Shown in pieces: positions 35,380 through 43,648 of a stretch of DNA of 64,000 nt; position 1 is the stretch's first letter; each line of letters begins with the position of its first letter. Made by a program: the position numbers and the translations under genes. Source of the DNA: Paenibacillus sp. Root444D2 (GTDB taxonomy: Bacteria > Bacillota > Bacilli > Paenibacillales > NBRC-103111). A model generated the notes under the pieces. It searched no databases. It was not told the origin of the DNA and saw only the letters and a program-made list of their open reading frames with translations. The DNA lies in NCBI RefSeq assembly GCF_001426375.1, contig NZ_LMEO01000045.1:1112452-1176451 (forward strand), written 5' to 3'.

Positions 35380-36315
35380 ATGAAGTTGATCGGAATTATC
35401 GTGAATCCTCTTTCGGGGGATGGTAGAGGAGCTAGCATTTGGAAAGAAATTGAGACTTATTTACAGTTAAATCATATCTCTTATATGGTAAAAATAACAA
35501 CAAAGGCAGGAGAAGCCACGGAACACGCCATCACACTTGTTCAAGAAAACCGTGTCGATAAGCTGATCGTGATCGGCGGGGATGGAACGATTCATGAGGC
35601 TGCCGGAGGGTTATGGCACATACAAAAGACCGGGCTAAACTGTCCACTTGCGGTCATCCCTGCGGGAACAGGTAACGATTTCTCCAAGGCTTACGGCATT
35701 CCTACTCATTCGATACAAGCACTAGAAGCCGCCATATCGGAGACTAAGAAAGTTCAAATTGATCTTCTGCGTACTAAGAACGGAATGATTGCTGTGAATA
35801 GCATTGGGGCAGGTTTCGATGGTATGGTGGCTAAATTGACAAACGAGGCTAGCTACAAAAAATTTCTCAATCGCATTGGACTCGGTAAGCTGTCCTACTT
35901 GATCTCGATCCTTAGAGTGTTCGCCACTTATCAACCCTGCACAGCTTGGTTAGAAGTTGACGGCACGGTTCATGAATTGCCTGACATGTGGTTGGCAGCT
36001 GTCGCCAATATTCCCTTTTACGGTGGCTCCATACAAATATGCCCTGCTGCCTCTCCTCACGACGGCATAGCCGATATTGTCGTGATTCAAAGCAGAGGGC
36101 GATTCCGACTGCTGCCTATTCTTTTCACCGTTTATCAAGGCAAGCATATTCAACATCCCGCAGTTTCTTTCTATAAAGGGACGTCGATTTCACTTCGTAC
36201 CCAAATTTCTTTACTCGTCCAAGCGGACGGGGAATTCGCCGGATCAACACCGCTCCAAGTCGAGATTGTACCCTCTGCCTTAACCGTTATCGGGTCATCT
36301 CTGTATGAAGGTTAA
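35380..36315 (+). CDS. Diacylglycerol kinase-family lipid kinase
   Basis: 311 residues. Catalytic-domain motifs GGDGT (66-70) and PAGTGNDF (94-101), plus an N-terminal VNPLSGDGRG and the C-terminal beta-domain QADGEF, match the DgkB/YegS family. These soluble enzymes phosphorylate diacylglycerol or other lipids at the membrane face. TTCGGAGGT precedes the ATG. The stop codon directly abuts that of the convergent lplT gene with no base between. The neighbouring Aas/LplT unit makes a role in phospholipid recycling attractive. Confidence 0.9.
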   Translation: MKLIGIIVNPLSGDGRGASIWKEIETYLQLNHISYMVKITTKAGEATEHAITLVQENRVDKLIVIGGDGTIHEAAGGLWHIQKTGLNCPLAVIPAGTGNDFSKAYGIPTHSIQALEAAISETKKVQIDLLRTKNGMIAVNSIGAGFDGMVAKLTNEASYKKFLNRIGLGKLSYLISILRVFATYQPCTAWLEVDGTVHELPDMWLAAVANIPFYGGSIQICPAASPHDGIADIVVIQSRGRFRLLPILFTVYQGKHIQHPAVSFYKGTSISLRTQISLLVQADGEFAGSTPLQVEIVPSALTVIGSSLYEG

Positions 36316-37485
36316 CTACACGACTATTTTCAATCGTTGACGCTGTATAATCAGGTATCCTACGAAGCCAGCTAGTATAACGGCAATTCCCGTGATCGAG
36401 ATATCTGGTGATAAACCATCCTTGGATATTTGTGTATATATGCCTACACCTGCGAGCATCATAGAATTTTCGAGGAAATTTTGAACAGCGATTGTTTTTC
36501 CAGCCCCTACCATTATCTGTCCTTTATCTTGCAGCACGGTATTCATCGGTACGATAAATACGCCGCCGCTGAAGCCTATGAGAAGCAGAAGACCTATGGT
36601 CACATATAAGTTAGAAATAAGCGGGAATAACAATATGCTGATGATCATAACAATCCCAAAAACATAGGAATTATAATATTTGCGTGCCGGAATCAATTTG
36701 GGCGTCATAAGTGCGCCAACCATAATGCCTATGCCCGTTACGGCAACGAGCATCGAAATCTGATCGACAGACTGTATGCCTAAATGTGCCGGTACCCATG
36801 CGATAATCGCAAGTCGGACGACGGAGGAAGTCATCCAGAATGAGCCCGTACCTACCAGAGAAAAGCGAGTCGTGCGATCTTTTAACAAGAGCATCATATC
36901 CGTTAGGAATGCCTTGGCCTCTTTGACGTAACGTATACTCGAATTGCCTGAAATTCTAGGAATTTGCAGCGTTAAAAGTAATGAAATCAAGTATAGCGCG
37001 AAGCAAGCAATAATAGAGCCAGTAAGCGAGATTTTGGCCAAAACTCCGCCACACACAGAACCAATAAGAATAGCCATAATCGTATAGCCCTCAATCCGTG
37101 CATTGGCTCTCAGCAGTTCGCTTTCCGAATGCGTAAGCGAGGGCAGGATACCATATTTGGCAGGTGAATAGACCGCGGCTCCTATCCCGACAATTCCGTA
37201 GCTGACAGCAGGATCAAGATGCAGGAACAGAGCTATAATTCCAATGGCTTTAATAGCATTTCCGACGAGAAGGACCTGGGATTTCGCATTCTTATCTGCA
37301 AAAGCCCCAACGAACGGAGCGAAAATGACGAAGGCAATAAGAAAGCAGGCTTGCACAACGCCAATATAGTAATCAGGGAATGCATTTTGTTTAATGATCG
37401 CCAGAGTAATGAAGAGAATCATATTATCGGCAAAAGCGGAAAGAAATTGCGTCACATACAGTGTCTGAAGTGGATTCATTTTCAT
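36316..37485 (-). CDS. lplT: Lysophospholipid transporter LplT-like (MFS)
   Basis: 389 residues, about twelve membrane segments, with LplT features: LYVTQFLSAFADNMILF at the start, YSPAKYGILPSL, and VPMNTVLQDKG followed by VQNFLENSMML. LplT flips lysophospholipids inward for re-acylation by Aas. It lies 15 bp after aas in the same operon, the arrangement known in E. coli. E. coli LplT serves the inner membrane under an outer membrane; here the same pair would act on the single cytoplasmic membrane. Confidence 0.9.
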   Translation of the reverse strand: MKMNPLQTLYVTQFLSAFADNMILFITLAIIKQNAFPDYYIGVVQACFLIAFVIFAPFVGAFADKNAKSQVLLVGNAIKAIGIIALFLHLDPAVSYGIVGIGAAVYSPAKYGILPSLTHSESELLRANARIEGYTIMAILIGSVCGGVLAKISLTGSIIACFALYLISLLLTLQIPRISGNSSIRYVKEAKAFLTDMMLLLKDRTTRFSLVGTGSFWMTSSVVRLAIIAWVPAHLGIQSVDQISMLVAVTGIGIMVGALMTPKLIPARKYYNSYVFGIVMIISILLFPLISNLYVTIGLLLLIGFSGGVFIVPMNTVLQDKGQIMVGAGKTIAVQNFLENSMMLAGVGIYTQISKDGLSPDISITGIAVILAGFVGYLIIQRQRLKIVV

Positions 37486-37500
37486 AACAATTCGCTCCCT

Positions 37501-39660
37501 TTAGGTTTCATGGTCATCCTTTAGCGCCGATCGTTTGAGCGTCACATAGTCTACTTTCCCGCTTCCTAGAAGTGGCAATTTTTCGGTATAACGAAGCTCC
37601 GAAGGCATGTAAAATGAGGGATGACCCTGCTGTTTCATCGACTCTCTGATTTGTTGAAGCTGAAGATCGGGGATATTATGATACACAACAATCCGCTCCC
37701 CTTTTCGCGCATCAGGCACACTAACCGCGGCACATATCGCTTGAGGCGGCATGCTTGCAGTCACAAGCTCCTCCACCATCGGCAGTGACACTTTCTCCCC
37801 TCCAATTTTGGCAAAAGACTGCAGCCTTGCTTGAATCGAGATATACCCTTGATCATCCATTTGAACAACATCTCCGCAGCTATACCACTCTGGGCAAGGG
37901 ACGAAGCCTTGACCATGAATGAGATAACCTTTCATCACATTCGGCCCCTTCACCAACAAGTTACCGCCAAGCTCAATGCCTTCCACCTTTTCCAAACGGT
38001 AATCAATACCTGGCAGCATTCGCCCCACTGTACCTTTCTTTGCGTACATAGGTGTGTTAAGCGAAATGACGGGCGCTGTCTCCGTTGTGCCATACCCCTC
38101 CAGAATACGAATCCCGAATTTATCAGACCAGGTTTGACGTACTTCCTCCTTCAACTTCTCAGCACCAGCCACGACATATTTCAGCGAGTGGGCAAAATCA
38201 TACGGATGCGCGGTTCTTGCATAAGCCGATAGAAAAGTTGAAGTCCCAAATAGAATCGTAATATTGCGATCGTAGACTAGCTCCGGAATGACTTTATAAT
38301 GTAAGGGATTAGGGTAAAGTACTACTTTCATACCGGAAAGGATGGGCAGCATCGTTCCTGCGGTTAGTCCAAAGGAGTGAAACATCGGCATCGCGCCAAG
38401 TACAATATCCGACCCGTTAAAGGCAATTACAGCCTTGGCTTGCTGAATATTAGCAAATACATTGCGGTGAGTGAGGACGACCCCCTTCGGTTTACTCTCA
38501 CTTCCTGATGTAAAAAGAACAACCTCGTTTTTTCCGGAACCAACAGGTCCCTTTACTTTCCGTATATAGTGAAAAATCCCGACACATTTATGTTTAAAAT
38601 TGATCCTTTGTTTAACATCTTCAAGATATACAATCTTGAAAGCACCGTTAGCAGTCTCGATAAAATCAGCAAGTCCCGCTTTGTCGACGAACGCTTTGGA
38701 CGTAATAATCGTCTTCACAGCGGCTGTTTCGCAAGCATCCAGCATCGTCTGCTTACCAGCCGAATAATTCAATACCGCCGGTGTTACTCCTAATCGGAAT
38801 AATGAAAATAAAGTGACTACATGTGCCGCAGCATTAGGCAGTAAAACTGCGGCACGGTTTTGTTCCTTAAGAAGCTGCTTTAGAAGCCCCGCCATCGTAT
38901 ACGTTGTGAGCAGTAATTTGCGGTAGGTTAATGCGGAATCACTTATGATATCTTCACAAATTACCGTAGAATTGCCATGAAGTTTGGCAGCTATCAGCAT
39001 CTCGTTGAATAAATTAATTTCAGGCTTCATTCGACTTTCCAGCAAATGATTCTGCATGCGGCTGCGAATGATATCCGTTGCCCGCTCCTTCTGAATTCGC
39101 CTCGAGATATGTTCACTCATGGGCACTTGAAAAGCTTCACCAAACGTGATGCTCACTGCCGGAAACCAGAACTGCTTCAATTTGCCGCGAAGATAAGATA
39201 ATTTCGAATGCTCTAGTCCATTAATCGCTATTGGCAGCATGCGGGCCTGTGATCTCAGTGCAATGTAACCAATCCCACCATACACTTTCATCATGCCACC
39301 GGTTGTTGTGATTCGTCCTTCTGGAAAAACAACAAGCGGTGTTCCGTTTTGAACTGTTCTGAGCATCGTTCGTACCGAGTAGGGATTCAAAGGATCTACC
39401 GCGATATTCGCCCGAAAAAGGAGCAGCCAAGCAAACCGCTTTGCAATCTTGGTGTTAACAACAAATGCCACATCCTTCGGCAGTATCAGCGCTAAAAGAA
39501 CAGCATCCAGTAAAGATACGTGATTAGGAATAAGCACCGTTTTCTCCGTCAAATCGAGCCGCTCCATCCCCCTAACTTTGACCTTAAAGCTTGCCATCAA
39601 AACTGGACGCAATAGGGGAAGTAACAGCTTTAACAGAGCAACAAACAACCATTTGATCAT
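37501..39660 (-). CDS. aas: Bifunctional acyltransferase/acyl-ACP synthetase Aas
   Basis: 719 residues from the ATG at 39660, the same length as E. coli Aas. N-terminal PlsC-type acyltransferase domain: NHVSLLD (N46, H47, D52) and FPEGRITTTG (112-121). C-terminal AMP-binding synthetase: FTSGSESKPKGVVLTH, GYGTTETAP and a Lys-containing end LPLLGSGKVDY. It re-acylates lysophospholipids using fatty acid and ATP. AGGAGGAG lies 5-6 bases before the ATG; a reading starting 30 codons earlier crosses the hairpin repeats and is rejected. Confidence 0.92.
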   Translation of the reverse strand: MIKWLFVALLKLLLPLLRPVLMASFKVKVRGMERLDLTEKTVLIPNHVSLLDAVLLALILPKDVAFVVNTKIAKRFAWLLLFRANIAVDPLNPYSVRTMLRTVQNGTPLVVFPEGRITTTGGMMKVYGGIGYIALRSQARMLPIAINGLEHSKLSYLRGKLKQFWFPAVSITFGEAFQVPMSEHISRRIQKERATDIIRSRMQNHLLESRMKPEINLFNEMLIAAKLHGNSTVICEDIISDSALTYRKLLLTTYTMAGLLKQLLKEQNRAAVLLPNAAAHVVTLFSLFRLGVTPAVLNYSAGKQTMLDACETAAVKTIITSKAFVDKAGLADFIETANGAFKIVYLEDVKQRINFKHKCVGIFHYIRKVKGPVGSGKNEVVLFTSGSESKPKGVVLTHRNVFANIQQAKAVIAFNGSDIVLGAMPMFHSFGLTAGTMLPILSGMKVVLYPNPLHYKVIPELVYDRNITILFGTSTFLSAYARTAHPYDFAHSLKYVVAGAEKLKEEVRQTWSDKFGIRILEGYGTTETAPVISLNTPMYAKKGTVGRMLPGIDYRLEKVEGIELGGNLLVKGPNVMKGYLIHGQGFVPCPEWYSCGDVVQMDDQGYISIQARLQSFAKIGGEKVSLPMVEELVTASMPPQAICAAVSVPDARKGERIVVYHNIPDLQLQQIRESMKQQGHPSFYMPSELRYTEKLPLLGSGKVDYVTLKRSALKDDHET

Positions 39661-39675
39661 TGGAACTCCTCCTAA

Positions 39676-39790
39676 GAGCTTTGCTTTAGCAAAGCTATCT
39701 TCGTAAGCATGGGCTGAGCTTTGCTTTAGCAAAGCTCTCTTCGTAGGCATCGGCTGAGCTTTGCTTGTGCTAAACTGGATTTGTACGCAT
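39676..39790. repeat. 40-bp hairpin-plus-linker repeat, three copies, before aas
   Basis: Units start at 39676, 39716 and 39756. Each is a hairpin (GAGCTTTGCTTTAGCAAAGC in the first two) followed by TTCGTAAGC or TTCGTAGGC and a GGCTGAG-type join; the third copy is degenerate. It lies in the leader or promoter region of aas. The same 40-bp layout, with a different stem, occurs between pdhA and pdhB. The stretch 39791-40004 shows nothing else. Confidence 0.85.
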
Positions 39791-40004
39791 AAGCTTTTGG
39801 GCTTCTCTTAATACCTGATCATAATTCCATTGTATGCATCTGCCTGGAATCTGATAGTACTAACTTTGCGTAGTACCCGCTCTTGGAGGATTTAATTTCA
39901 ATGCGTTAACGTCTTGAAGATGAGGCGTTATTTGCTTATATCCATGCAAACTTCGCTTCTTGGAAGGAACGAAGCTCTATTATAGATCAAATCCCTTGTT
40001 ATGC

Positions 40005-40344
40005 GGAACGTCAGTTCGCTATTTGTGTATTAATAGCCGTTTTCCGGCTCGAAAAGGAACGACGATTCGCTATTTCCCCTTTTTCCGCTTGATTGAACAG
40101 GTTTTGAGCAAAATAACGGCCTGTCGTTCCGCAAGTTGGTTGTTTTCGTCAAAAACATCAAAATAGCGAACCCTCGTTCCTCTAATTGTAGCAAAAATCA
40201 ACTTCTCAGCTCACTTCCCCCAACCTCACCACCGCTCCCGCTTACTTTAGGCTCGGATTCCGTGCTTATCTTAACCAACTCTAGCCGAAAGCTTGAAAAC
40301 CGAGCCTATCGCCAAAAAACATCAAAATAGCGAATGGGAGTTCC
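40005..40344. repeat. Nested inverted repeats
   Basis: GGAACG + GTTCGCTATTT (40005-40024) and AAATAGCGAAC + CGTTCC (40161-40180) are inverted copies, 17 of 20 paired. Inside, GGAACGAC (40056) pairs with GTCGTTCC (40123-40130). ATTCGCTATTT beside the inner arm also complements AAATAGCGAAT near 40326. The sequence CATCAAAATAGCGAA occurs twice, about 164 bp apart. No coding frame is supported. It could be a decayed mobile repeat or a structured RNA. Confidence 0.7.
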
Positions 40345-40361
40345 TATAATAAACGATCTCA

Positions 40362-40399
40362 ATAATAAAAGACCCATGCATCCAACTATGCATAGGTCT
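40362..40399 (-). terminator. Terminator of the VOC/GDPD unit
   Basis: AGACCCATGCAT (40370-40381) pairs with ATGCATAGGTCT (40388-40399), one mismatch; on the minus strand TTTTATTATT follows. Confidence 0.82.
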
Positions 40400-40412
40400 C
40401 TCTAACAACTTT

Positions 40413-40796
40413 TTAATTTCCATTAGGGACGTCACTGGTAATCGCCAAAGTATTTCCCTCTGTATCGCGGAAGAAAGCCATCCAAATATCGAAGCTTCCC
40501 ATATTAGCTACCACATGCGGCTCACTAATAAAGGACACACCTCGTTCTAGAAAAGCCTCATAGACCTGCTTAATGTCCCCAACCTTATAATAAATGACAG
40601 ACCCAGGATGATTAAATTCAGGATTTTCAGGAAGGCTTAGCATCAATCGAATGCCATTGCAATCAAAAAAAGCCATTTGAGAAGCTTGAAACAAAAACTT
40701 CATGCCTAATGTGTCGCGGTAAAAAGCAACAGCTCTAGGAATGTCAGCTGCATTTACGGAGATTTGCCCAATTTGAGTTAAGCTGTTTTCGCTCAT
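40413..40796 (-). CDS. VOC/glyoxalase-fold protein
   Basis: About 127 residues from the ATG at 40796 (AAGGGG just upstream). Two beta-alpha-beta-beta-beta modules: IGQISVNAADIPRAVAFYRDTLGM and a second half ending FFRDTEGNTLAI. Members are metal-dependent lyases, dioxygenases or resistance-type binding proteins; the metal ligands cannot be assigned surely. It lies 41 bp after the GDPD gene and shares its terminator, so it is probably cotranscribed. Confidence 0.82.
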   Translation of the reverse strand: MSENSLTQIGQISVNAADIPRAVAFYRDTLGMKFLFQASQMAFFDCNGIRLMLSLPENPEFNHPGSVIYYKVGDIKQVYEAFLERGVSFISEPHVVANMGSFDIWMAFFRDTEGNTLAITSDVPNGN

Positions 40797-40837
40797 ACGT
40801 TTCCCCTTCCAAACTATGATACCCATATTCTACCATA

Positions 40838-41569
40838 CTACTGGTTCAATAGCTCCCTAAGTCTAGATGGGTAATCGGTAATTATTCCGGAAACACCTGA
40901 AGCAATCATCCTATGATAATCGCCCAAGTCATTTACCGTATAAGGATAAATAGCAAGCCCAGAGGCTACTGCCGCTGCAACATCTTCTTGTTCTATGCAG
41001 TGGTGATGAGGATGTAACGAAAATACATCTACACCCATTTGCCCTGCATAAGCAGTATGGTCAATAAGGTTTGCTGCGTACAACAAACCTACCTTCACCC
41101 CAGACTCGGCCTGCTTAATTCGGCGAATCACTTTGTGATCGAAAGAAGAAATGACCACATCTTCCATTCTTCTGCTTTCACGCAAAAATGTTAGAAGCGA
41201 CTTCTCCATTCGCCCTTCATAAGCATGCTTCACTTCCACATTAATGAAGAACCCTCGCGGCAATAAATCGAATACTTCACACAGAAGCGGTAACCGTTCC
41301 CCCGTGAACGCCTCTGAAAACCAAGCCCCAGCATCCAACGACTTCAATTCACTCCAACTGTGATCACAAATAAGTCCGGAACCATTCGTCGTACGATCCA
41401 ATGTAGCATCATGACAGACGACAATCTCTCCATCTTTCGTTATATGTACATCTAGTTCGATGCCTTCTGCCCCTTGCTCCAAAGCCAATGCAAAAGAAGC
41501 TAGCGTATTCTCCGGCGCTTCCCCAGCGGCTCCGCGATGTCCAATTACAATCGGTTTATGCTTGTTCAT
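40838..41569 (-). CDS. Glycerophosphodiester phosphodiesterase
   Basis: About 243 residues from the ATG at 41569 (GGGAG 8 bases before). GDPD signature: HRGAAGEAPENT (11-22), EGIELDVH with metal-binding Glu and Asp, and VCHDATLDRTT. There is no signal peptide, so it is UgpQ-like and cytoplasmic, releasing glycerol-3-phosphate from imported glycerophosphodiesters. It is divergent from a Ugp-like importer, which supports that role. Confidence 0.92.
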   Translation of the reverse strand: MNKHKPIVIGHRGAAGEAPENTLASFALALEQGAEGIELDVHITKDGEIVVCHDATLDRTTNGSGLICDHSWSELKSLDAGAWFSEAFTGERLPLLCEVFDLLPRGFFINVEVKHAYEGRMEKSLLTFLRESRRMEDVVISSFDHKVIRRIKQAESGVKVGLLYAANLIDHTAYAGQMGVDVFSLHPHHHCIEQEDVAAAVASGLAIYPYTVNDLGDYHRMIASGVSGIITDYPSRLRELLNQ

Positions 41570-41680
41570 TGTTAATACTCCCAACGTGTAAGCTTCGTCT
41601 ACTATGCTCAAATTATAGATGAAATGACTTGCCCTTGCCCAGTATTTATTCGTAAAGGTTACGTAAATATGTTGGAAAAA

Positions 41681-41708
41681 TACACAATAAGTTAATCTCT
41701 ATTTAACA
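41681..41708. promoter_or_regulatory. Possible Pho box before the Ugp-like importer
   Basis: TACACA (41681), TTAATC (41692) and TTAACA (41703) recur at exactly 11-bp steps, the spacing of Bacillus PhoP-binding direct repeats (consensus near TTAACA). Only one copy is a full match. It lies between the divergent GDPD and permease genes. Confidence 0.35.
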
Positions 41709-41778
41709 CGGGTCAAATAAAGCATCGTTAAGCTAATAACATAGTACTAGTCTAATAACGTTCGTGAAGGAGCGCCAC

Positions 41779-42735
41779 ATGAATACGATGGATAGAGATT
41801 TACCGCTTTCAACAACCAAGCCAAAAGTAAAAGTGCAGCAACCTCCCCGCGCGCTTCTCAATCAGAAATTGGCGGAAACGCTGCTTGGTTATGTTTTCTT
41901 AGTCCCTTCGCTTTTGCTGTTTGCTATTTTTCTTTTTTACCCCTTGCTTCAAACCTTTTATTTGAGTTTTCACGAGACGGATCCGCGAGGAAGAGTTGCT
42001 TCTTACGTTGGTTTCGATAACTTCATTGCTATCTTCACTTCCGAGCGATTCTATAAAAGTTTGGAAGTCACAGGTCTTTTTACACTTCTTACCGTGCCAA
42101 CCGGTATTGTTCTTGCTCTTTTGCTTGCCGCACTTACACATAATCACTTGAAAGGTATGCGAATCTTCCAATTCATCTTCTCGCTGCCTGTTGTTCTGTC
42201 CGTAGGAACCTCTGCAGTGATCTGGATGATGTTATTTCACCCAAGTGTCGGCATGTTGAATTATTTGCTGAGCATTGTCGGCTTAGAGCCAGTGGCTTGG
42301 TTAACAGATCCAAGTTGGGCACTGCTTTCCGTTTCTATGATGACGGTCTGGATGAATCTTGGCTTTACTTACATCGTTCTTCTAAGTGGCCTACAAGGAA
42401 TTCCAGAAGAGATCTATGATAGCGCCAAAATCGACGGATCAGGTCCACTCCGTACCTTTATCCAAATCATATTCCCCTTGCTTTCACCGACGGTGTTCTT
42501 CGTCACCATTGTGTCGATTATAGGTGCATTTCAGTCCTTCGGACAGATTCACATTTTGACCAAAGGCGGTCCTGTTAATTCCACAGATGTCCTTGTATAC
42601 AGCTTGTATCAGGATGCTTTCATTAACTTCCGATTCGGGACGGGTAGTGCTCAAGCCCTTGTCCTGTTCACTATCATCCTTATTTTCACCGTTGTGCAAT
42701 TTAAAGTTTTTGAAAGGAATGTGCATTATCAATGA
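41779..42735 (+). CDS. ABC transporter permease, UgpA-like
   Basis: About 318 residues from the ATG at 41779 (GAAGGAG before it). Six membrane segments with a long cytoplasmic N-terminus, LLGYVFLVPSLLLFAIFLFYP at the first segment and EAA loop YDSAKIDGSGPLRTFIQIIFP. The first of three importer genes; overlaps the next by 4 bp. With GDPD divergent, sn-glycerol-3-phosphate or a glycerophosphodiester is the likely substrate. No ATPase gene is present. Confidence 0.88.
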   Translation: MNTMDRDLPLSTTKPKVKVQQPPRALLNQKLAETLLGYVFLVPSLLLFAIFLFYPLLQTFYLSFHETDPRGRVASYVGFDNFIAIFTSERFYKSLEVTGLFTLLTVPTGIVLALLLAALTHNHLKGMRIFQFIFSLPVVLSVGTSAVIWMMLFHPSVGMLNYLLSIVGLEPVAWLTDPSWALLSVSMMTVWMNLGFTYIVLLSGLQGIPEEIYDSAKIDGSGPLRTFIQIIFPLLSPTVFFVTIVSIIGAFQSFGQIHILTKGGPVNSTDVLVYSLYQDAFINFRFGTGSAQALVLFTIILIFTVVQFKVFERNVHYQ

Positions 42736-43553
42736 CCCATCGATTACTAAATACCTTCGTTTATGTTCTGCTTGTCATATTCGCTGCACTCGTTCTGTAT
42801 CCTATTTTCTATACGTTTACCGCAGCATTCATGACACCTGAGGAAGCTTCGGCCTATCCGCCCCGCTTCTGGCCGAGCAGCTTTTATATGGGCAGTATAG
42901 TCGCCGTGTTCCAACTAGTCCCCATTGGCAAATTTATTGCCAACAGTTTAGTCGTCTCGATCATCATTACGGCTGGACAGCTCATTACATCCAGCATGGC
43001 CGCTTATGCTTTTGCAAATATTCGATTCAAGGGTAAAGCCGCCATCTTCGCGATATTCATGGCTACCATGATGATTCCTTGGGAAGTCACCATCATTCCA
43101 AACTATTTGACGGTCAAAAAATGGGACTGGCTCGATAGCATTCAGGGCTTAACCGTTCCATTCCTGGCTACTGCTTTCGGCACGTTCTTGCTGCGCCAAT
43201 TTTTCTTACAACTGCCTAAGGAGCTGTTCGAAGCAGCGCGTATTGATGGTTGTGGGCACTTCCGCTGCTTTTTCCGAATTGTGCTTCCCCTAGGTCGCCC
43301 TGCACTTGCAACACTAGCCGTCTATGCATTCCTTAGCTCGTGGAACAGTTACTTATGGCCGCTTCTCATCACGAACAGCGAGGCAATGCGAACGGTTCAA
43401 ATTGGCATCGCCATGCTCCAATTCGAAGAATTAACCGTTTGGAACTTGGTCTTAGCAGGTGTAACTATCGTCTTGCTGCCTTCACTATTGCTTTTAGTAC
43501 TCGGGTTGAAGCAGCTCGTTCGAGGGCTTACTGCTGGTGCTGTGAAAGGCTAG
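42732..43553 (+). CDS. ABC transporter permease, UgpE-like
   Basis: 273 residues, six membrane segments, EAA loop EAARIDGCGHFRCFFRIVLP. It starts within the last codons of the upstream permease (ATGA overlap) and pairs with it. The 95-bp gap to the binding-protein gene holds no strong terminator. Confidence 0.9.
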   Translation: MTHRLLNTFVYVLLVIFAALVLYPIFYTFTAAFMTPEEASAYPPRFWPSSFYMGSIVAVFQLVPIGKFIANSLVVSIIITAGQLITSSMAAYAFANIRFKGKAAIFAIFMATMMIPWEVTIIPNYLTVKKWDWLDSIQGLTVPFLATAFGTFLLRQFFLQLPKELFEAARIDGCGHFRCFFRIVLPLGRPALATLAVYAFLSSWNSYLWPLLITNSEAMRTVQIGIAMLQFEELTVWNLVLAGVTIVLLPSLLLLVLGLKQLVRGLTAGAVKG

Positions 43554-43648
43554 TCCCCATGTGTGATGGCTGCTCTGTTCAGCAATAAGCTGACCCAGAT
43601 TTCCATAAATATAAAATAAAGAAACCAAAGGGAGAGAACCTAAAAAAA

